NCBI GenBank assembly: GCA_963693305.1 | Contig: OY855913.1 | Coordinates: 11,355,201-11,419,200, forward strand | Length of the DNA stretch: 64,000 bases | Direction of reading: 5' to 3' | DNA from: Meandrina meandrites | Lineage: Eukaryota; Cnidaria; Anthozoa; Scleractinia; Meandrinidae | In this document: in pieces, positions 1 through 13,000 of the stretch | How the letters are laid out: each line of letters opens with the position of its first letter | Numbering within the stretch: the stretch's first letter is position 1 | Notes under the pieces: generated by a model | Told to the model about the DNA's origin: nothing | The model's input: the letters and a program-made list of their open reading frames with translations, nothing else | Database searches by the model: none | Translations under genes and position numbers: made by a program

Positions 1-375
1 CAGGTGACTTGCATGGGGCTTTTCTGGGCCTTGGCATTGTTTAAATATTCTTCACATATTTTTTTCTAATTAAACAATATTAAATATTTTTTCTTGTTTT
101 TTGTTTTATGAGTAGTGTTATTAACTTGGCTACACTTTATTGCAATTGGCTACACATCATTTGAGCTATTTTCTCACTAAAAAAAACACTGTGTAGTTTG
201 TATGGGATGTCTTTTATAAAGAAGGCTGAAAATAATTAGTCACCATTTTGCTAAGACAAAACAAAAATGTGGTCAGACATTACATTACATTGAACTTTCT
301 TGTAAATTTGTCAAATTATAAGAAAATCGATTATGATGTATAATGCTGTGAACAACCAGACTCCGACTCATTTGA
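1..375. other. AT-rich sequence with no recognised gene
   Basis: I see no splice-bounded coding exon or clear repeat boundary here. It lies 3' of the last visible exon of the minus-strand TP53I13-like gene, so it is probably intronic or LINE-derived sequence. Confidence 0.4.
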
Positions 376-606
376 GTTCTTGGTTTTTTTTTTTCGCATA
401 ATGAAGCCTCGACTTGCAATCTCAGGAATACTGAAGGAAAGCTATCCACACCACAGCCACACACTAATTATTGTATTAAACAAAGTTTTAGCTACAGCGG
501 GGCTGTGTTATGGAATAGCTTACCAAATGAAATAAAACTATCCAGCACACTTAACGAATTTAAGAACAAATTGAAAAACCACACTTTCGGATCATCTTGC
601 ATTTAA
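376..606 (+). pseudogene. 3' end of a LINE ORF2 (5'-truncated)
   Basis: One open frame runs to a TAA at 604-606. It encodes the typical extreme C-terminus of cnidarian non-LTR retrotransposon ORF2, including FSYSGAVLWNSLPNEIKL followed by a lysine/asparagine-rich helix (NEFKNKLK). The catalytic reverse-transcriptase part is absent, and a TGA interrupts the frame just upstream, so this is a dead 5'-truncated copy. It sits directly upstream of a very long TACC microsatellite, the position of a LINE 3' tail. The family call rests on recognition of the WNSLP motif and not on a search. Confidence 0.75.
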
Positions 607-660
607 ATTTTGAATACACAGCATCCTTGTAAAGCAGGTTTTTGTTTGTTTGTTCTTATC

Positions 661-928
661 TACCTACCTACCTACCTACCTACCTACCTACCTACCTACC
701 TACCTACCTACCTACCTACCTACCTACCTACCTACCTACCTACCTACCTACCTACCTACCTACCTACCTACCTACCTACCTACCTACCTACCTACCTACC
801 TACCTACCTACCTACCTACCTACCTACCTACCTACCTACCTACCTACCTACCTACCTACCTACCTACCTACCTACCTACCTACCTACCTACCTACCTACC
901 TACCTACCTACCTACCTACCTACCTACC
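661..928 (+). repeat. (TACC)67 microsatellite
   Basis: Sixty-seven uninterrupted TACC units follow the LINE C-terminus after a short TTTG-rich spacer. The long open frames across it, poly-YLPT in all three phases, are artefacts of the 4-bp period. It may be the simple-repeat 3' tail of the LINE copy, expanded after insertion. Confidence 0.98.
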
Positions 929-1078
929 TAGATTTACACATGAATACATCTAAGAAATGGGCCAGACAGGATGTCTGACTAAGGTTGGGATTTTGCACCA
1001 CTGTCTGATGGCCAACTGTTATTTGCAGAGCTGTAAAAGAATTAAACACTGTAGGAACAATTCCTGAATTCCACTTAC

Positions 1079-4000
1079 CTTTATTTTGTCAGGACACAGC
1101 ACAGTGTCATGCTTGTCAGAAACAGTTTCGGCTGCAGTCTTAAGTCCAACATTATACCGACCATTTTCCGATACATGGCTGGCTGGGCCCTGCATAGCAT
1201 ATTTCCTGATCCAGTCCTTTGCGTCTGAAACATTCACTTGAGATGTTGCATAAAAACAGCTCCAGGCAACCATGGCAATAGGCTATAACATGCACAACAG
1301 GAAAAAGGGGCTGAATATGTATACAGAAATACAAATTATCATCCTGAAATTCTCAGTATTCAATAATTGGAGGGGGGGGAGGAGGGTTAATATTCTCCAT
1401 GATGCAAGAACCAAGAAAGATGTCGACAAGCACTGTCATGCCCTAATGTAAATAAATAACTCAATAATTTCTCATTTATATCTTTTACACTAAAGATGGT
1501 TTTGGATAACAAAAATGTTTGTTTTCCCACAAAATTTTATGCTGTGTTTTAAAAGTACTATGTATTAATCTGCTTCACACTCACTCACCTTACATGGACT
1601 CAACCGCTCATAAGGTGTTATAACATGCCTGTGCAAACAGCTTCTAGCCATAAGACTTAGTTTATTCACTGTGTCTTCACTGAGACATGGATGGTACAAG
1701 AATGCAACTCCACCATGCTGAAGGTCAACAACAACAGTTCAATCTTTATTACACAAATCATTACAAAACACACAACCTGTAAATAGCAACAGCTAAATCT
1801 ACATGTAAAGTTGCATAAACAAAATTTGATCAAAAACAAGATTAAATTGTACTGTGATAATTAGTTAATTAACAATTTTAAATTCTGAACATGATTAATC
1901 CCTGAATTGTACAACGTGATGTCCAGTTACTAATTAATCACAGCAATAACAAATTTTAGAGATTAGCCAGTCTTTGAAAAACCTCTTTTGTGTGAAAAAG
2001 TTAAAGGTATATTCAGTCAGTTTGGTAAACGGAGGGAAAACAGCAAGAAAGAACCAATCTAAGTGCGATTGATTGATGCACAAATGGTGTAGGTGTCCAA
2101 TTACAATATCCTATTCAAACAGATTCAAATTGGATACCTATGGTGGCCCAGTATTCTCATAAAAAAATAGATTAAATTGTCACAAAACATTGAGATATAC
2201 TAGCCTTTTTAACAAAAAAAGGAAAAAAAACTAAACGAAATAGAGAAAATGCTATTTCTTTGTTTATTTTCTAATTATTTGTATTTCAATGTAATTAAAA
2301 ATTAAAAATTATTATTAAAAAAAATAAAAATAAAACTTATTGAGGAAAAATGACATGCAAAAAAAAAAAAAGGCAAAAAAAAAAAAAATGACATGCAAAA
2401 TCTGACTTAAAAAAAGCCAACGAAAAAGAAAAGCAAAACGATTCTTACTGGCCCGGCGTTCTCATAGTAAATCAAAGCAAAGAGCGAAGTAAAATAATCT
2501 TTAAATGTTACGACGTGGCCCAATGTTCTCATAGCTCCTTAACCTGTCGAGTAATGACACATTCATGGCAGAATACCTGTTTTGAACTCCACAGTTTATA
2601 GTGTGAGATCTACTGATTCTTTCTCAGTTGCGGAGAAACAAAATAAACGTTGTTAAATGGCTTTTATTTTCCAATTTACAACCGCAATGGCGAAGACAGC
2701 CCTCTGTTCTCATAGCCCGAGATACATTCTGGCAGCGGTTTTACCCCTCGTTGCTCGAGGAAGGGGACTGGGCTGAGCCTTGAGAGGTCACTCAGCCGAA
2801 CTCAGCGGTGCATCTTTCCCGCGCTATTTCGCTCTTAGAGGATCGTACAGGTGTATTCTCGCGACGCGTGATTAGCTGATTTTATTTTCCGTGAAACATG
2901 AATTTAATAAGTTTATTCTTCGTGATCCGTGACCGGAAGCTTTTGCGTGACACGTGAAGAGCTTGAATTAATAACCGATATTCGTGATTTCACCACTTTA
3001 TTGACTTTATTTTGCGTGATTTTGAGATGCGAGACCTCAAATGTGACCTCCGTATAATTACCGTAACGTCAAACACTCTTTGTAGAGTAAGAACGGGATA
3101 AAAGAGTATGTTTCTTTCTTATTTTCGTAATTTCTTAATCAATTTTGATTTCTTCAAACACTATGCTTGTCGTCAGGCTCCGCAGAGAGCCTCTGAACTA
3201 CGAGTTCATGAGGAGCTGCACTGCTCTTGCCGCGCTGCCCCATTGCGTCCAACCTCATCCTCTTTGTCCGCATTTGTGCCTCAAGTTCTTCCCAGGTATT
3301 ATGGCATCTCTTGGGAGGCATCGTTTCAGAATGAAATTACAGGACGAATGTATTATGTATGTTAAACTTATACAAACACTTCACAAACACCTCGATTCGA
3401 ACGAAGCGCGGGAAAAATGCACGGCTGAGTGACCTCTCAAGGCTCAGCCCAGTCTCCTTCCTCGAGCGACGAGGGGTAAAACCGCTGCCAGAATGTAACT
3501 CAGGCTATGAGAACAGAGGGCTGTCTTCGCCATTGCGGTTGTAAATTGGAAAATAAAAGCCATTTAACAACGTTTATTTTGTTTCTCCGCAACTGAGAAA
3601 GAATCAGTAGATCTCACACTATAAACTGTGGACTTCAAAACAGGTATTCTGCCATGAATGTGTCATTACTCGACAGGTTAAGGAGCTATGAGAACATTGG
3701 GCCACGTCGTAACATTTTAAAATTATTTTGCTTCGCTCTTTGCTTTGATTTACTATGAGAACGCCGGGCCAGTAAGAATCGTTTTGCTTTTCGTTTTGAT
3801 TATTATTTTGCATTCTCTTTTTCGTTGGCTTTTTTTTAAGTCAGATTTTGCATGTCATTTTTTTTTTGCCATTTTTTTTTTGCATGTCATTTTTCCTCAA
3901 TAAGTTTTCTTTTTATTTTTTTTTAATTATTATTTTTAATTTTTAATTACATTGAAATACAAATAATTAGAAAATAAACAAAGAAATAGCATATTCTCTA

Positions 4001-7000
4001 TTTCGTTTAGTTTTTTTTCCTTTTTTTGTTAAAACAGCTAGTATATCTCAATGTTTCGTGATAATTTAATCTATTTTTTTATGAGAATACTGGGCCACCA
4101 TAGATACCTGTAATTGAACATCCACATAATTGCGTGCCAATTACACAACAAATAGGTGCACCCAGAACCAATCAAAATCACGAATTTTATTACCAACCTT
4201 TTGGATATAAACCTTTCTAGTTGAACAAAAAAAAAGAATTGATGATGACGATGATGACTTGAACATACTCACCAAAACAACACTAAGCCACAACGACTTG
4301 GGAAGGTATGAATACTCTCCGTACTGTGGTCTTTTTAAAAACCTCTTGTCACTACTAAAAACAGGAATATTATATCACATTGGTTACCTTCAGTTGTAAG
4401 GAAACAAAGCAAATGCTATTCAAAAAGAAATGATTTTATGAATAAATTGAAGTGCTATAAATAGCCGTCACCATCATGATGTAATTTCATGAAGATTAAC
4501 CCAGAGTAAAGAAAAGGAACCACATGAGGCAAGAAAAAGCTTTCACCTTATGTTAAAATCACCACCAATTACTTTAACTTAAAACTTTTCAGAAATCTAG
4601 TATGCCGATGGGTTGGTTAGTAACAACCATGCACAAGGCCTAATTTACATCCTCTTAAAGTAAGACCATTGCATTTTATTCAGCAGTCCTCCACCTCTAC
4701 AAGTTTGCTGAACTTGAAAATGTCAGACAACAACAACAGTCCCTATGGGATAACCCTCATTTATAGATCCCAGACCCATGCAGGACTACAAACTTATAAA
4801 CACATTTACTCCACATTCAATGGCAAAAATTACCTTTTATCTCTGTGTTGACAGTGCAATGGATCACGCAGACAGATGAATGGCTAAAAGTAAAAAATAA
4901 AGACTTGTTTCTGCAAATCAACCACTGCAATAACTCACGATTTTACAAGCCATGGCCTGCGCGACCAAGTGGTAAACAAACAGGATGGCTGCAACCCATG
5001 CTGGGTCCCTCTTCCATTTGTGTAACAAGTGTTTGCATTCACAGCAAGAAGAGATAAAATCACATCTAGGAAATGCTTAAAAAGTGTGAATCTTGCAGAA
5101 AAAGGAAGGAAAAGACTTTATTGAGCTAGAGGAGGATCGTGAAGCCAACAACTCTGCACCACGTGAAGCACAGTTGTCGACATCTAAATGTCTAGTCTGT
5201 GGAGGCCCTAAGATTGGTTATGTTGTATTCTTAAAGAAAATTTCAGAAAAATTTAACAAGTGGAACATTTTTTGTCTTGAGTTCCTACAGCCTTTTCGTA
5301 AATAACTCGACAAATTCTACTTGAGAATTTGAAGGACTTTTCAAAGTTTGAGGAAAAAATACCAGGTCACTGAATTAGTTTCAAAGCTATTTTTCAGAAA
5401 CTTATATTTAAATAGTTTTCAGGCAGCACTGTAATTTCCATGGCAGCAGTTGAGATGTCGTAAACACCTTTGACAAATTGCCTGACAATAGTAATATACA
5501 GATGCTTAAAAGTAGCCTTTCTGATGGGAACCACACCATTGTAATCTTTTGTTGTGTTACGCCCACCATTAACAATGGGAAACCATTTCAAGTCTCCTTA
5601 CCTAATAAAAATTTTAAAATGTAGCACATCTGAGCAGAACTCAAACAAAAATTACATGGAAAGATGTTCACTGGTTGTGCCACATTTTAAGTGAATCAGT
5701 TTGTTTCATACTTACATCATGATCATAATTGTAACACATAGATTTTGTGACATTTTCTCCCAGTGCCTGTTAAGAAAATATTTAGTTGTCACTAGAGGAG
5801 AATAGTTTGGGATTACATAGACGGCGTCATGACATTAGGCCAGTCGGTGAGCTGTATTCATTAAACAGTAGCCCTTCAACCAAAGACGACAATTAGGATG
5901 AAGAATTTTTTCCTTTTCTGGGCAGTGTTACTGATAACTTTCAAATATTTTGTATTTTGGGGGTGTCTTAGGTTAGCTTATCATTTGTTTTCAAGCTCCT
6001 ATAAGCAGACACCACAAAGAAAAAAAATCTAATAACAGTACAGTTTTTTGCCATGACTGATGATTGATATTTTATACGATGATAAAACAAACAATTATTA
6101 CATATACCAGTCCTTTTTTGTTCTGCATTAAAGACATTTAGTGTGAGTGGTACAAGGATTATTCCTACAAGTGGTTAGCTCCAGCTTAGGACACTTTCTG
6201 CTTCATGACAGTGCACATTTACAGGAGCTTTGACTGTACTGGTAAGGTTGACTGATGTAACATGCTTGTTACAGTGTAATTCTGTACCTCTGGTGTATCG
6301 GAAAAACCAGCACAATTCCAAGTATAATTTTTAACATCATCATATGTCAGCTCTGGAAGTTTCTCCTAAAAAGATGATTACATTTAAATTAATTCAAACA
6401 TTTAGATAAGTGGAGAATTAAGAACGGCTGACTGTTAGGACCGAGAACTCTCCGTCAACGACCTATTTGGCCAATCGCTCATATTTTGCTCAAAGATGCC
6501 CTTTGGTGATATATATTTAAAAATCGTATTTAAAAGTTCCAGCGATTTTTTATTTTTCAAAATTCACGAAAAATTGAAAACGCGGTCAAAGTGTGGTTTC
6601 CCTTCCGATCAAATGCCCGAAATATGGTGCACGGACGAAGCTACGACAAACTCGTAAAATAGCTTCAATTACCGCCAAACTTTACACAAAGACGGAAAAA
6701 AGACTAACAAGCATCCCTAACTTGTAAAAAATCCCAAATTTGTTGAAATTGTGATTTTGCGAGCCATTTTATCAACCTCTTTGACGAGCGATTAAAATGG
6801 CGGCAAAATATAGGTCATGTTCAACAGCATAAAAATACCCCTGGTACCTCATTTTTCGATAATTTTACTTTACAACCCTGAAATATCATTATTAAACATT
6901 CACCATGCCAAGTTTCAGGGTCGAACTCGAAACGCTTCTTGCTGAGAAAATAAAAAATATCTGCGATACGATCAGCTCAAATGACAGAAGATTTATTGGC

Positions 7001-10000
7001 GAATTTGAGGCTACTCACCTTCAACTTGCCGATAAAATTCGAAAATTAATTTTATTTCCGTCGATTTATGTTTTAGACCTCAAGAAATATCCACTGGTAT
7101 GTCAAAAAACACATTCAGAAGTTTTAGAAGCCATTAAAAGTCAAATTTGAGCTGAAACTGTCCTGCCATGTCTGATCTTATCGTCGCATTTTATACCCCT
7201 AATGTAAACAAACACTTTGACATGTCAAACGTGAGAGATTATTTCCCAAAACCTTTTTAAACATTTCACAACAACATTAAAGTCATTTTAAGATCGTTAG
7301 AAAAATAGCGGTATGGTGTTCTAGATTAGCAATTCAAAGGACTGTTTTATCCAGCTGAAAGTAATTGAGATACAGTACGCCGTCACCATCTTTATTCATT
7401 ATCGTTGCTCGAGAGGTCAAGATGTCGAGAGGTTAATTTGGTGTTGTAAACTGTCATATACTGGAAGAAAGCAACATCGAACTTTGGTGATAGCAAGTGT
7501 TAGTGTTTATACAGTGTAATAGCAAGTTTAAAACAAATTTCGCCTAAATAATTTGCGAACAAGAAGCAAAACTGTCCGACCCCAAGCACAAAATGCATTG
7601 CAAAATAGTCTCGAATAGTCTCAAGAATACTCAAGAAATAGTCTTAAGAAACATACCATAACTGGGCGCACATCCATCTCAGTGCCACACCATTATTGTT
7701 TACACCATCTCAAGCTTTCTGTTATTGGAATTTAGGGTCATTTAGTCGATTTTCCATACATTTTGCTATCGGTATCAGCATTGCGGATTGACATTCGAAA
7801 CTCGAATGAAATGTCACGCAACCAGATGACCAGTCATGTCACGTGGACAATTCCCTCGCGAAACTTTTTTTTAATATTTCGCTAGTCTTGAAGTAATGAA
7901 ATATAATAGAGAGCTTTCGCATAAGTTGTATTCCTAAGCGATTGTTTCCCGTTCCTGAATGGCTTTTTGTATATAGCCTTCATCGCAGACAGTCTAAACA
8001 TCCGGTATAGACTATATACCTTGGGGGACTCCCATATGAAAAGGGTGGGGATGTTCGTCGTCTCGCTTCGGGGGTGTAAATTTCGAATTTTTGGTCTTAC
8101 TTAGGGTTTTCCTGGCAAAACGCCAATATTTTAACAAGTCTCGTTTAGGGTTGCACACGAAAAAATATTAAAATATGTAAATCCTATATTTAATACTTTA
8201 ATGTGTGTGGTATCTTTTGGGGGTCAAAAAAGCTTAAGCCACGCTCAGATTAGTCTCCTTTAGGTGTTCCCCGCTATCTTCATGTGGAAGCCTCCGCGGG
8301 ACTATACCAAGCTGGTTTTGTGTCAAATCCGGCTGCACGGCAGGCTATGGCTATAGTGCACTATTTAAAAGGAATTGCCTTTTAATGACCTCCATCTTTT
8401 GATTATCCTCGTCGTAATCTATTTGCATGTTTAGGTGATTTGTATTAAATTATAACAAATCATTTTCAGGGGTTTTGTTAGTGGAAGAGATGCATCATGA
8501 CAACTATGCCAAAAGAAATATGGGCTCTCAGAGCAGCCACGACGTCTTATGTGATAACCAAAAATGGTCAATTTCGCATTGGCTAAACGGCACAGCGAAG
8601 AGGCGGGGGCGGGGTGAGGGGTTGCTACCTTCATATGTCCCGCTAGATGTGTTCCAATTTTTCACCTTCTAGGTATGTGACGGGGTTCCAATTTTGGCCT
8701 TTTACTCTAATTTGGGGTTAATGAATGGAGGAAAATTATGCCGTCATATCTATATTCTGTTGCGCATCAACATCAAATTGTTTCGAAATGTGCGCAAATA
8801 CATAGCGATATTTTAGCATTGTGGAGAGATGAGGTAGCAAATTTGAGCTTTTTGAGGTCTGAGAAGGGGTATATGTAAAGCTAGTCAGCGAACTTAGTTA
8901 TACAATGCCCGTACTTGTTGACACAACCTTTGTATCGAACGATTATTTCGATCCTATGTCAACGTTTTTTGAATTGTTTTAGCCCGTTTTACTACAGACG
9001 TATCTAGCAGGGGATCAAAATGCCGTAAAATTCCGGTTACAAGCCTCCCCCTGATTATAGGCCCATGTACCTGGAAACAGAAAAAATACATCCGGTTATA
9101 AGCCCCCCCGCCCCCCCCCCCCCCCTAAAATAACCCCCCTCTCCTGGGTGCCAGTAATGAACAGGGCTAAATGTTGCTTTATTATGACTTTCTAACTTAA
9201 AAGCGTATTTCGATCAACACCGCCGTGGTTCGTTTCGAAGCGCTTTTTTTATTCCGCTTGTAAGCCCCCCCCCCCCCCCCCGGATGTAAGCCCCTCCGGT
9301 TATAGCCCCACTCAAAACTCCTTACGAAGTTGTGTAAGCCCAGGGCTTATAACCGGAATTTTACGGTAGTAGCGTTATAGTGTACAAGTAGCTTTCATAT
9401 TACATTAAAGACGCGAAACTGTCCGACCCAAGTTATGAAAAGTGTCTGATATTTTAATGAGTTAGGTCTTAATTCAAACATTTTGTTTCTTTGTAACACC
9501 ATTGATCCTGCTGTATGTCGATCAGTCTGTTTCATATGAGAGTCCTTTCCCCCTCTCCACTCCCTGATCTGGGCGAGGGAAGAAGGAGACCTGAGATTCA
9601 GTTGTCTGGAAAAGACGTACACCATCAGCGCCTCGGGACCATTACATTTCCCGCGCTGCGCTGGTGTCTAAAAACACATACTTGTTCTTTTACGCAGATA
9701 CTCTTTTCAAAACGCGTGACAAGCGGAAGGAACGTCTGCACAGGAGGCTGAACCCTTAGCTTCCTCGCCTGAAAAGCTCAAATTTGCTACCCTATCTCAG
9801 GCTAAGTTAAACTGTAAACCCAATCTCAGACCGGAAGTGACGAGGGTGTCTTGTTAAGCCAATGCGTGATCAATCCGTGATCAATTTTTGCTTTAAAATC
9901 ACATAAAATGTCTTGACTGCTCTGAGAGCCCATCCATCTTTTGGTTTAGCTGCCATGATATCTTTCCTCCACTAACAAAATCCCTAAAAATAATTTCTTA

Positions 10001-13000
10001 CAATTTAGCAGAAATCATCTTCGCAAAGGCATGGTTTTGCTTCTGGACAGGTATTTACTCAAAGATAAGGCTTTTTTTGAATAGCGCACTGTAGCCACGG
10101 AAAAAGCCACTTAAAACAAGAAACATGCAGTTGCTGAGGACAAAGAATGATCTAAAAGCCCTCTATATTATTTCATGTCTTCAAGACTTGCGAATTTCGC
10201 AAGGGCAGCGTGTTCGTGACATGACTGCTCATCTGGTTGCGTGACATTTCATTCGAGTTTCGAGTGTCAACCCGCGACGCTGAAGTATTGAGTATGGCTA
10301 TGCAAAATGTATGGAAAATCGACTAAATGGCCCTAAATTCCAATAACAGAAAGCTTGAGATGGTGTAAACAATAATGATGTGGCATTGAGATGGATGTGC
10401 GCCCAGTTATGGTATGTTTCTTAGACTATTTTGCAAATGCATTTTGTGCTTGGGGTCGGACAGTTTCGCTTCTTGTTCGCAAATTATTTAGGCGAAATTT
10501 GTTTTGAACTTGCTATTACACTGTATAAACACTAACACTTGCTATCACCAAAGTTCGATGTTGCTTTCTTCCAGTATATGACAGTTTACAACACCAAATT
10601 AACCTCTCGACATCTTGACCTCTCGAGCAACGATAATGAATAAAGATGGTGACGGCGTACTGAAATCTCAATTACTTTCAGCTGGATAAAACAGTCCTTT
10701 GAATTGCTAATCTAGAACACCATACCGCTATTTTTCTAACGATCTTAAAATGACTTTAATGTTGTTGTGAAATGTTTAAAAAGGTTTTGGGAAATAATCT
10801 CTCACGTTTGACATGTCAAAGCGTTTGTTTACATTAGGGGTATAAAATGCGACGATAAGATCAGACATGGCAGGACAGTTTCAGCTCAAATTTGACTTTT
10901 AATGGCTTCTAAAACTTCTGAATGTGTTTTTGACATACCAGTGGATATTTCTTGAGGTCTAAAACATAAATCGACGGAAATAAAATTAATTTTCGAATTT
11001 TATCAGCAAGTTGAAGGTGAGTAGCCTCAAATTCGCCAATAAATCTTCTGTCATTTGAGCTGATCGTATCGCAGATATTTTTTATTTTCTCAGCGAGAAG
11101 CGTTTCGAGTTCGACCCTGAAACTTGGCATGGTGAATGTTTAATAATGATATTTCAGGGTTGTAAAGTAAAATTATCGAAAAATGAGGTACCAGGGGTAT
11201 TTTTATGCTGTTGAACATGACCTATATTTTTCCGCCATTTTAATCGCTCGTCAGAGAGGTTGATAAAATGGCTCGCAAAATCACAATTTCAACAAATTTG
11301 GGATTTTTTACAAGTTAGGGATGCTTGTTAGTCGTTTTTCCGTCTTTGTGTAAAGTTTGGCGGTAATTGAAGCTATTTCACGAGTTTGCCGTAGCTTCGT
11401 CCGTGCACCATATTTCGGGCATTTGATCGGAAGGAAAACCGCACTTTGACCGCGTTTTCAATTTTTCGTGAATTTCTGAAAAATAAAAAATCGCTGGAAC
11501 TTTTAAATACGATTTTTAAATATATATCACCAAAGGGCATCTTTGAGCAAAATATGAGCGATTGGCCAAATAGGTCGGTGACGGAGAGTTCTCGGTCCTA
11601 ACAGTCAGCCGTTCTTAATTATATTTAAGTGTGTAACACAATATAATAATAAATGAATATTATAAAATAATATTATTTAACAATATTAAATAATGTTCGA
11701 TCTGAACTACCAGGCATATTTTTTTTCAGCTGACAGAATCATGTTTTTTTCTGGAATATTTTCCTTTTTGTGTGATTGGAAAAATCAAAATTTTATTTTT
11801 TGGTTATGACAACAAGAACGAAATTAAGAACACATAAAATTGGAAAACAGTGGGATTGCTTTAAACAATAATATTATACATACCAAACTGAGAAAGCAGT
11901 TGCTAAGTTTTTGAATAGCTTATAGTATAAGTTAGAACAGCATTCAGAATTTCACCACAACTGAAATGTTATATAAATCTGTGACCTTGACAGACACTTT
12001 GGTCCTCACTTTAGTTTCTGAAGATATCCTAGGTAATTAAACACAGTTTAACAAGAAAATCAACAAAAGAAAAGTAACTTAAAAAAAGTAAGTAATTATA
12101 TACAAAAAGTGTGAAAAAAGAAATACATAATGTCATAAAGCATTATTAGCGCATATTAAACTAAAAGCATTGTTTATGAATATAAATGTGATTTGTACGA
12201 TACAAATTATATTGGGTACACATGCCGCCATCTACACCAACGTGTCGAGGAGGACAAACATTCTGTAATCAGAAAACACCTCAAGGACAAACATAGTGTA
12301 AGATCTTCCAATCTCCGTGAGAACTTCATCATTCTTAAGAAATGCTGAAGCAAGCTTGAGTGCTTAATCTTCAAAATGATATACACTCGAAAGAAAAGAC
12401 CGAAACTGAACACTCAAACAGATGCTATTTGTGCGAAACTTTAAATGTAAATACGTGCCTTCTTTATTCACACTTCACTTTTGATAATGATGGCACGAGA
12501 TCGTTGAAACATCAAGTTAATTTTCTTTCATTGACTTTCTTGTTAAAATGTTTCCCAAAATCGACTACCATTAAATTACACACAGAATGTAACATTTTAA
12601 TTACCACTGGTGAAGGTGAAGTTTCAGTACAACTCCAATTACTTATTTCTTTCACGTATTGCTCAATTGATATTTTTCCACCTTTAACCTGTCCAAAAAA
12701 TAAAACCAAGATATTTCATCCAAAAAGTAAATCCAAGATATTTCTAAAAGCGCATTAAAACTTAAGGGTGAAAAATGACAGCTATAAGCCTTGAGCCTAG
12801 AAGCTTCATTAGCGTTTTGGGTGGGTTATAACTAGGGGAGCTGGTAGTCAAGGGGCTTACAAATGACATAAATAAAATTTGCTCAGAAATGAGCTGCCAA
12901 AAGAATGCTACGGCTCTGATGAGTGATAGATTGAAAGCCGCAATTTGATCTTCACTCTATTTGTATAATTATGTATTTATTGCCTAGTTCTATTTTGAAG

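Larger units (their letters stand above)
6422..11614. mobile_element. 5.2-kb foldback element with long inverted arms, TTAA-flanked
   Basis: The termini are GAACGGCTGACTG...CAGTCAGCCGTTC, bounded by TTAA at 6418-6421 and 11615-11618. The inverted arms are near-identical over about 1.4 kb (6422 to about 7850; about 10200 to 11614). Weaker inverted similarity continues inward, for example 8470-8560 against 9900-9985. A small MITE (9023-9366) occupies the centre. TTAA target use is typical of piggyBac-like elements, but AATT would fit equally because the boundary bases are palindromic, and I see no transposase. It lies in the large intron between exons 1 and 2 of the TP53I13-like gene. Confidence 0.88.

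Noticed and set aside
610..978. 122-aa ORF of YLPT repeats and its two frame-shifted companions
   Set aside because: All three frames stay open only because the TACC period contains no stop; this is a microsatellite.
3108..3432. Two ORFs (85 and 95 aa) in the centre of the 2139-4102 foldback
   Set aside because: Short, overlapping, without motifs; not enough to call a transposase.
5394..5591. 65-aa minus ORF with DYNGVVPI as the missing TP53I13-like exon
   Set aside because: Its phase does not fit the neighbouring phase 0 exons without an in-frame stop, and the residues after VVPI do not match the family.
12360..12758. 132-aa plus ORF
   Set aside because: It overlaps the Penelope-like relic in a different frame and has no motif.
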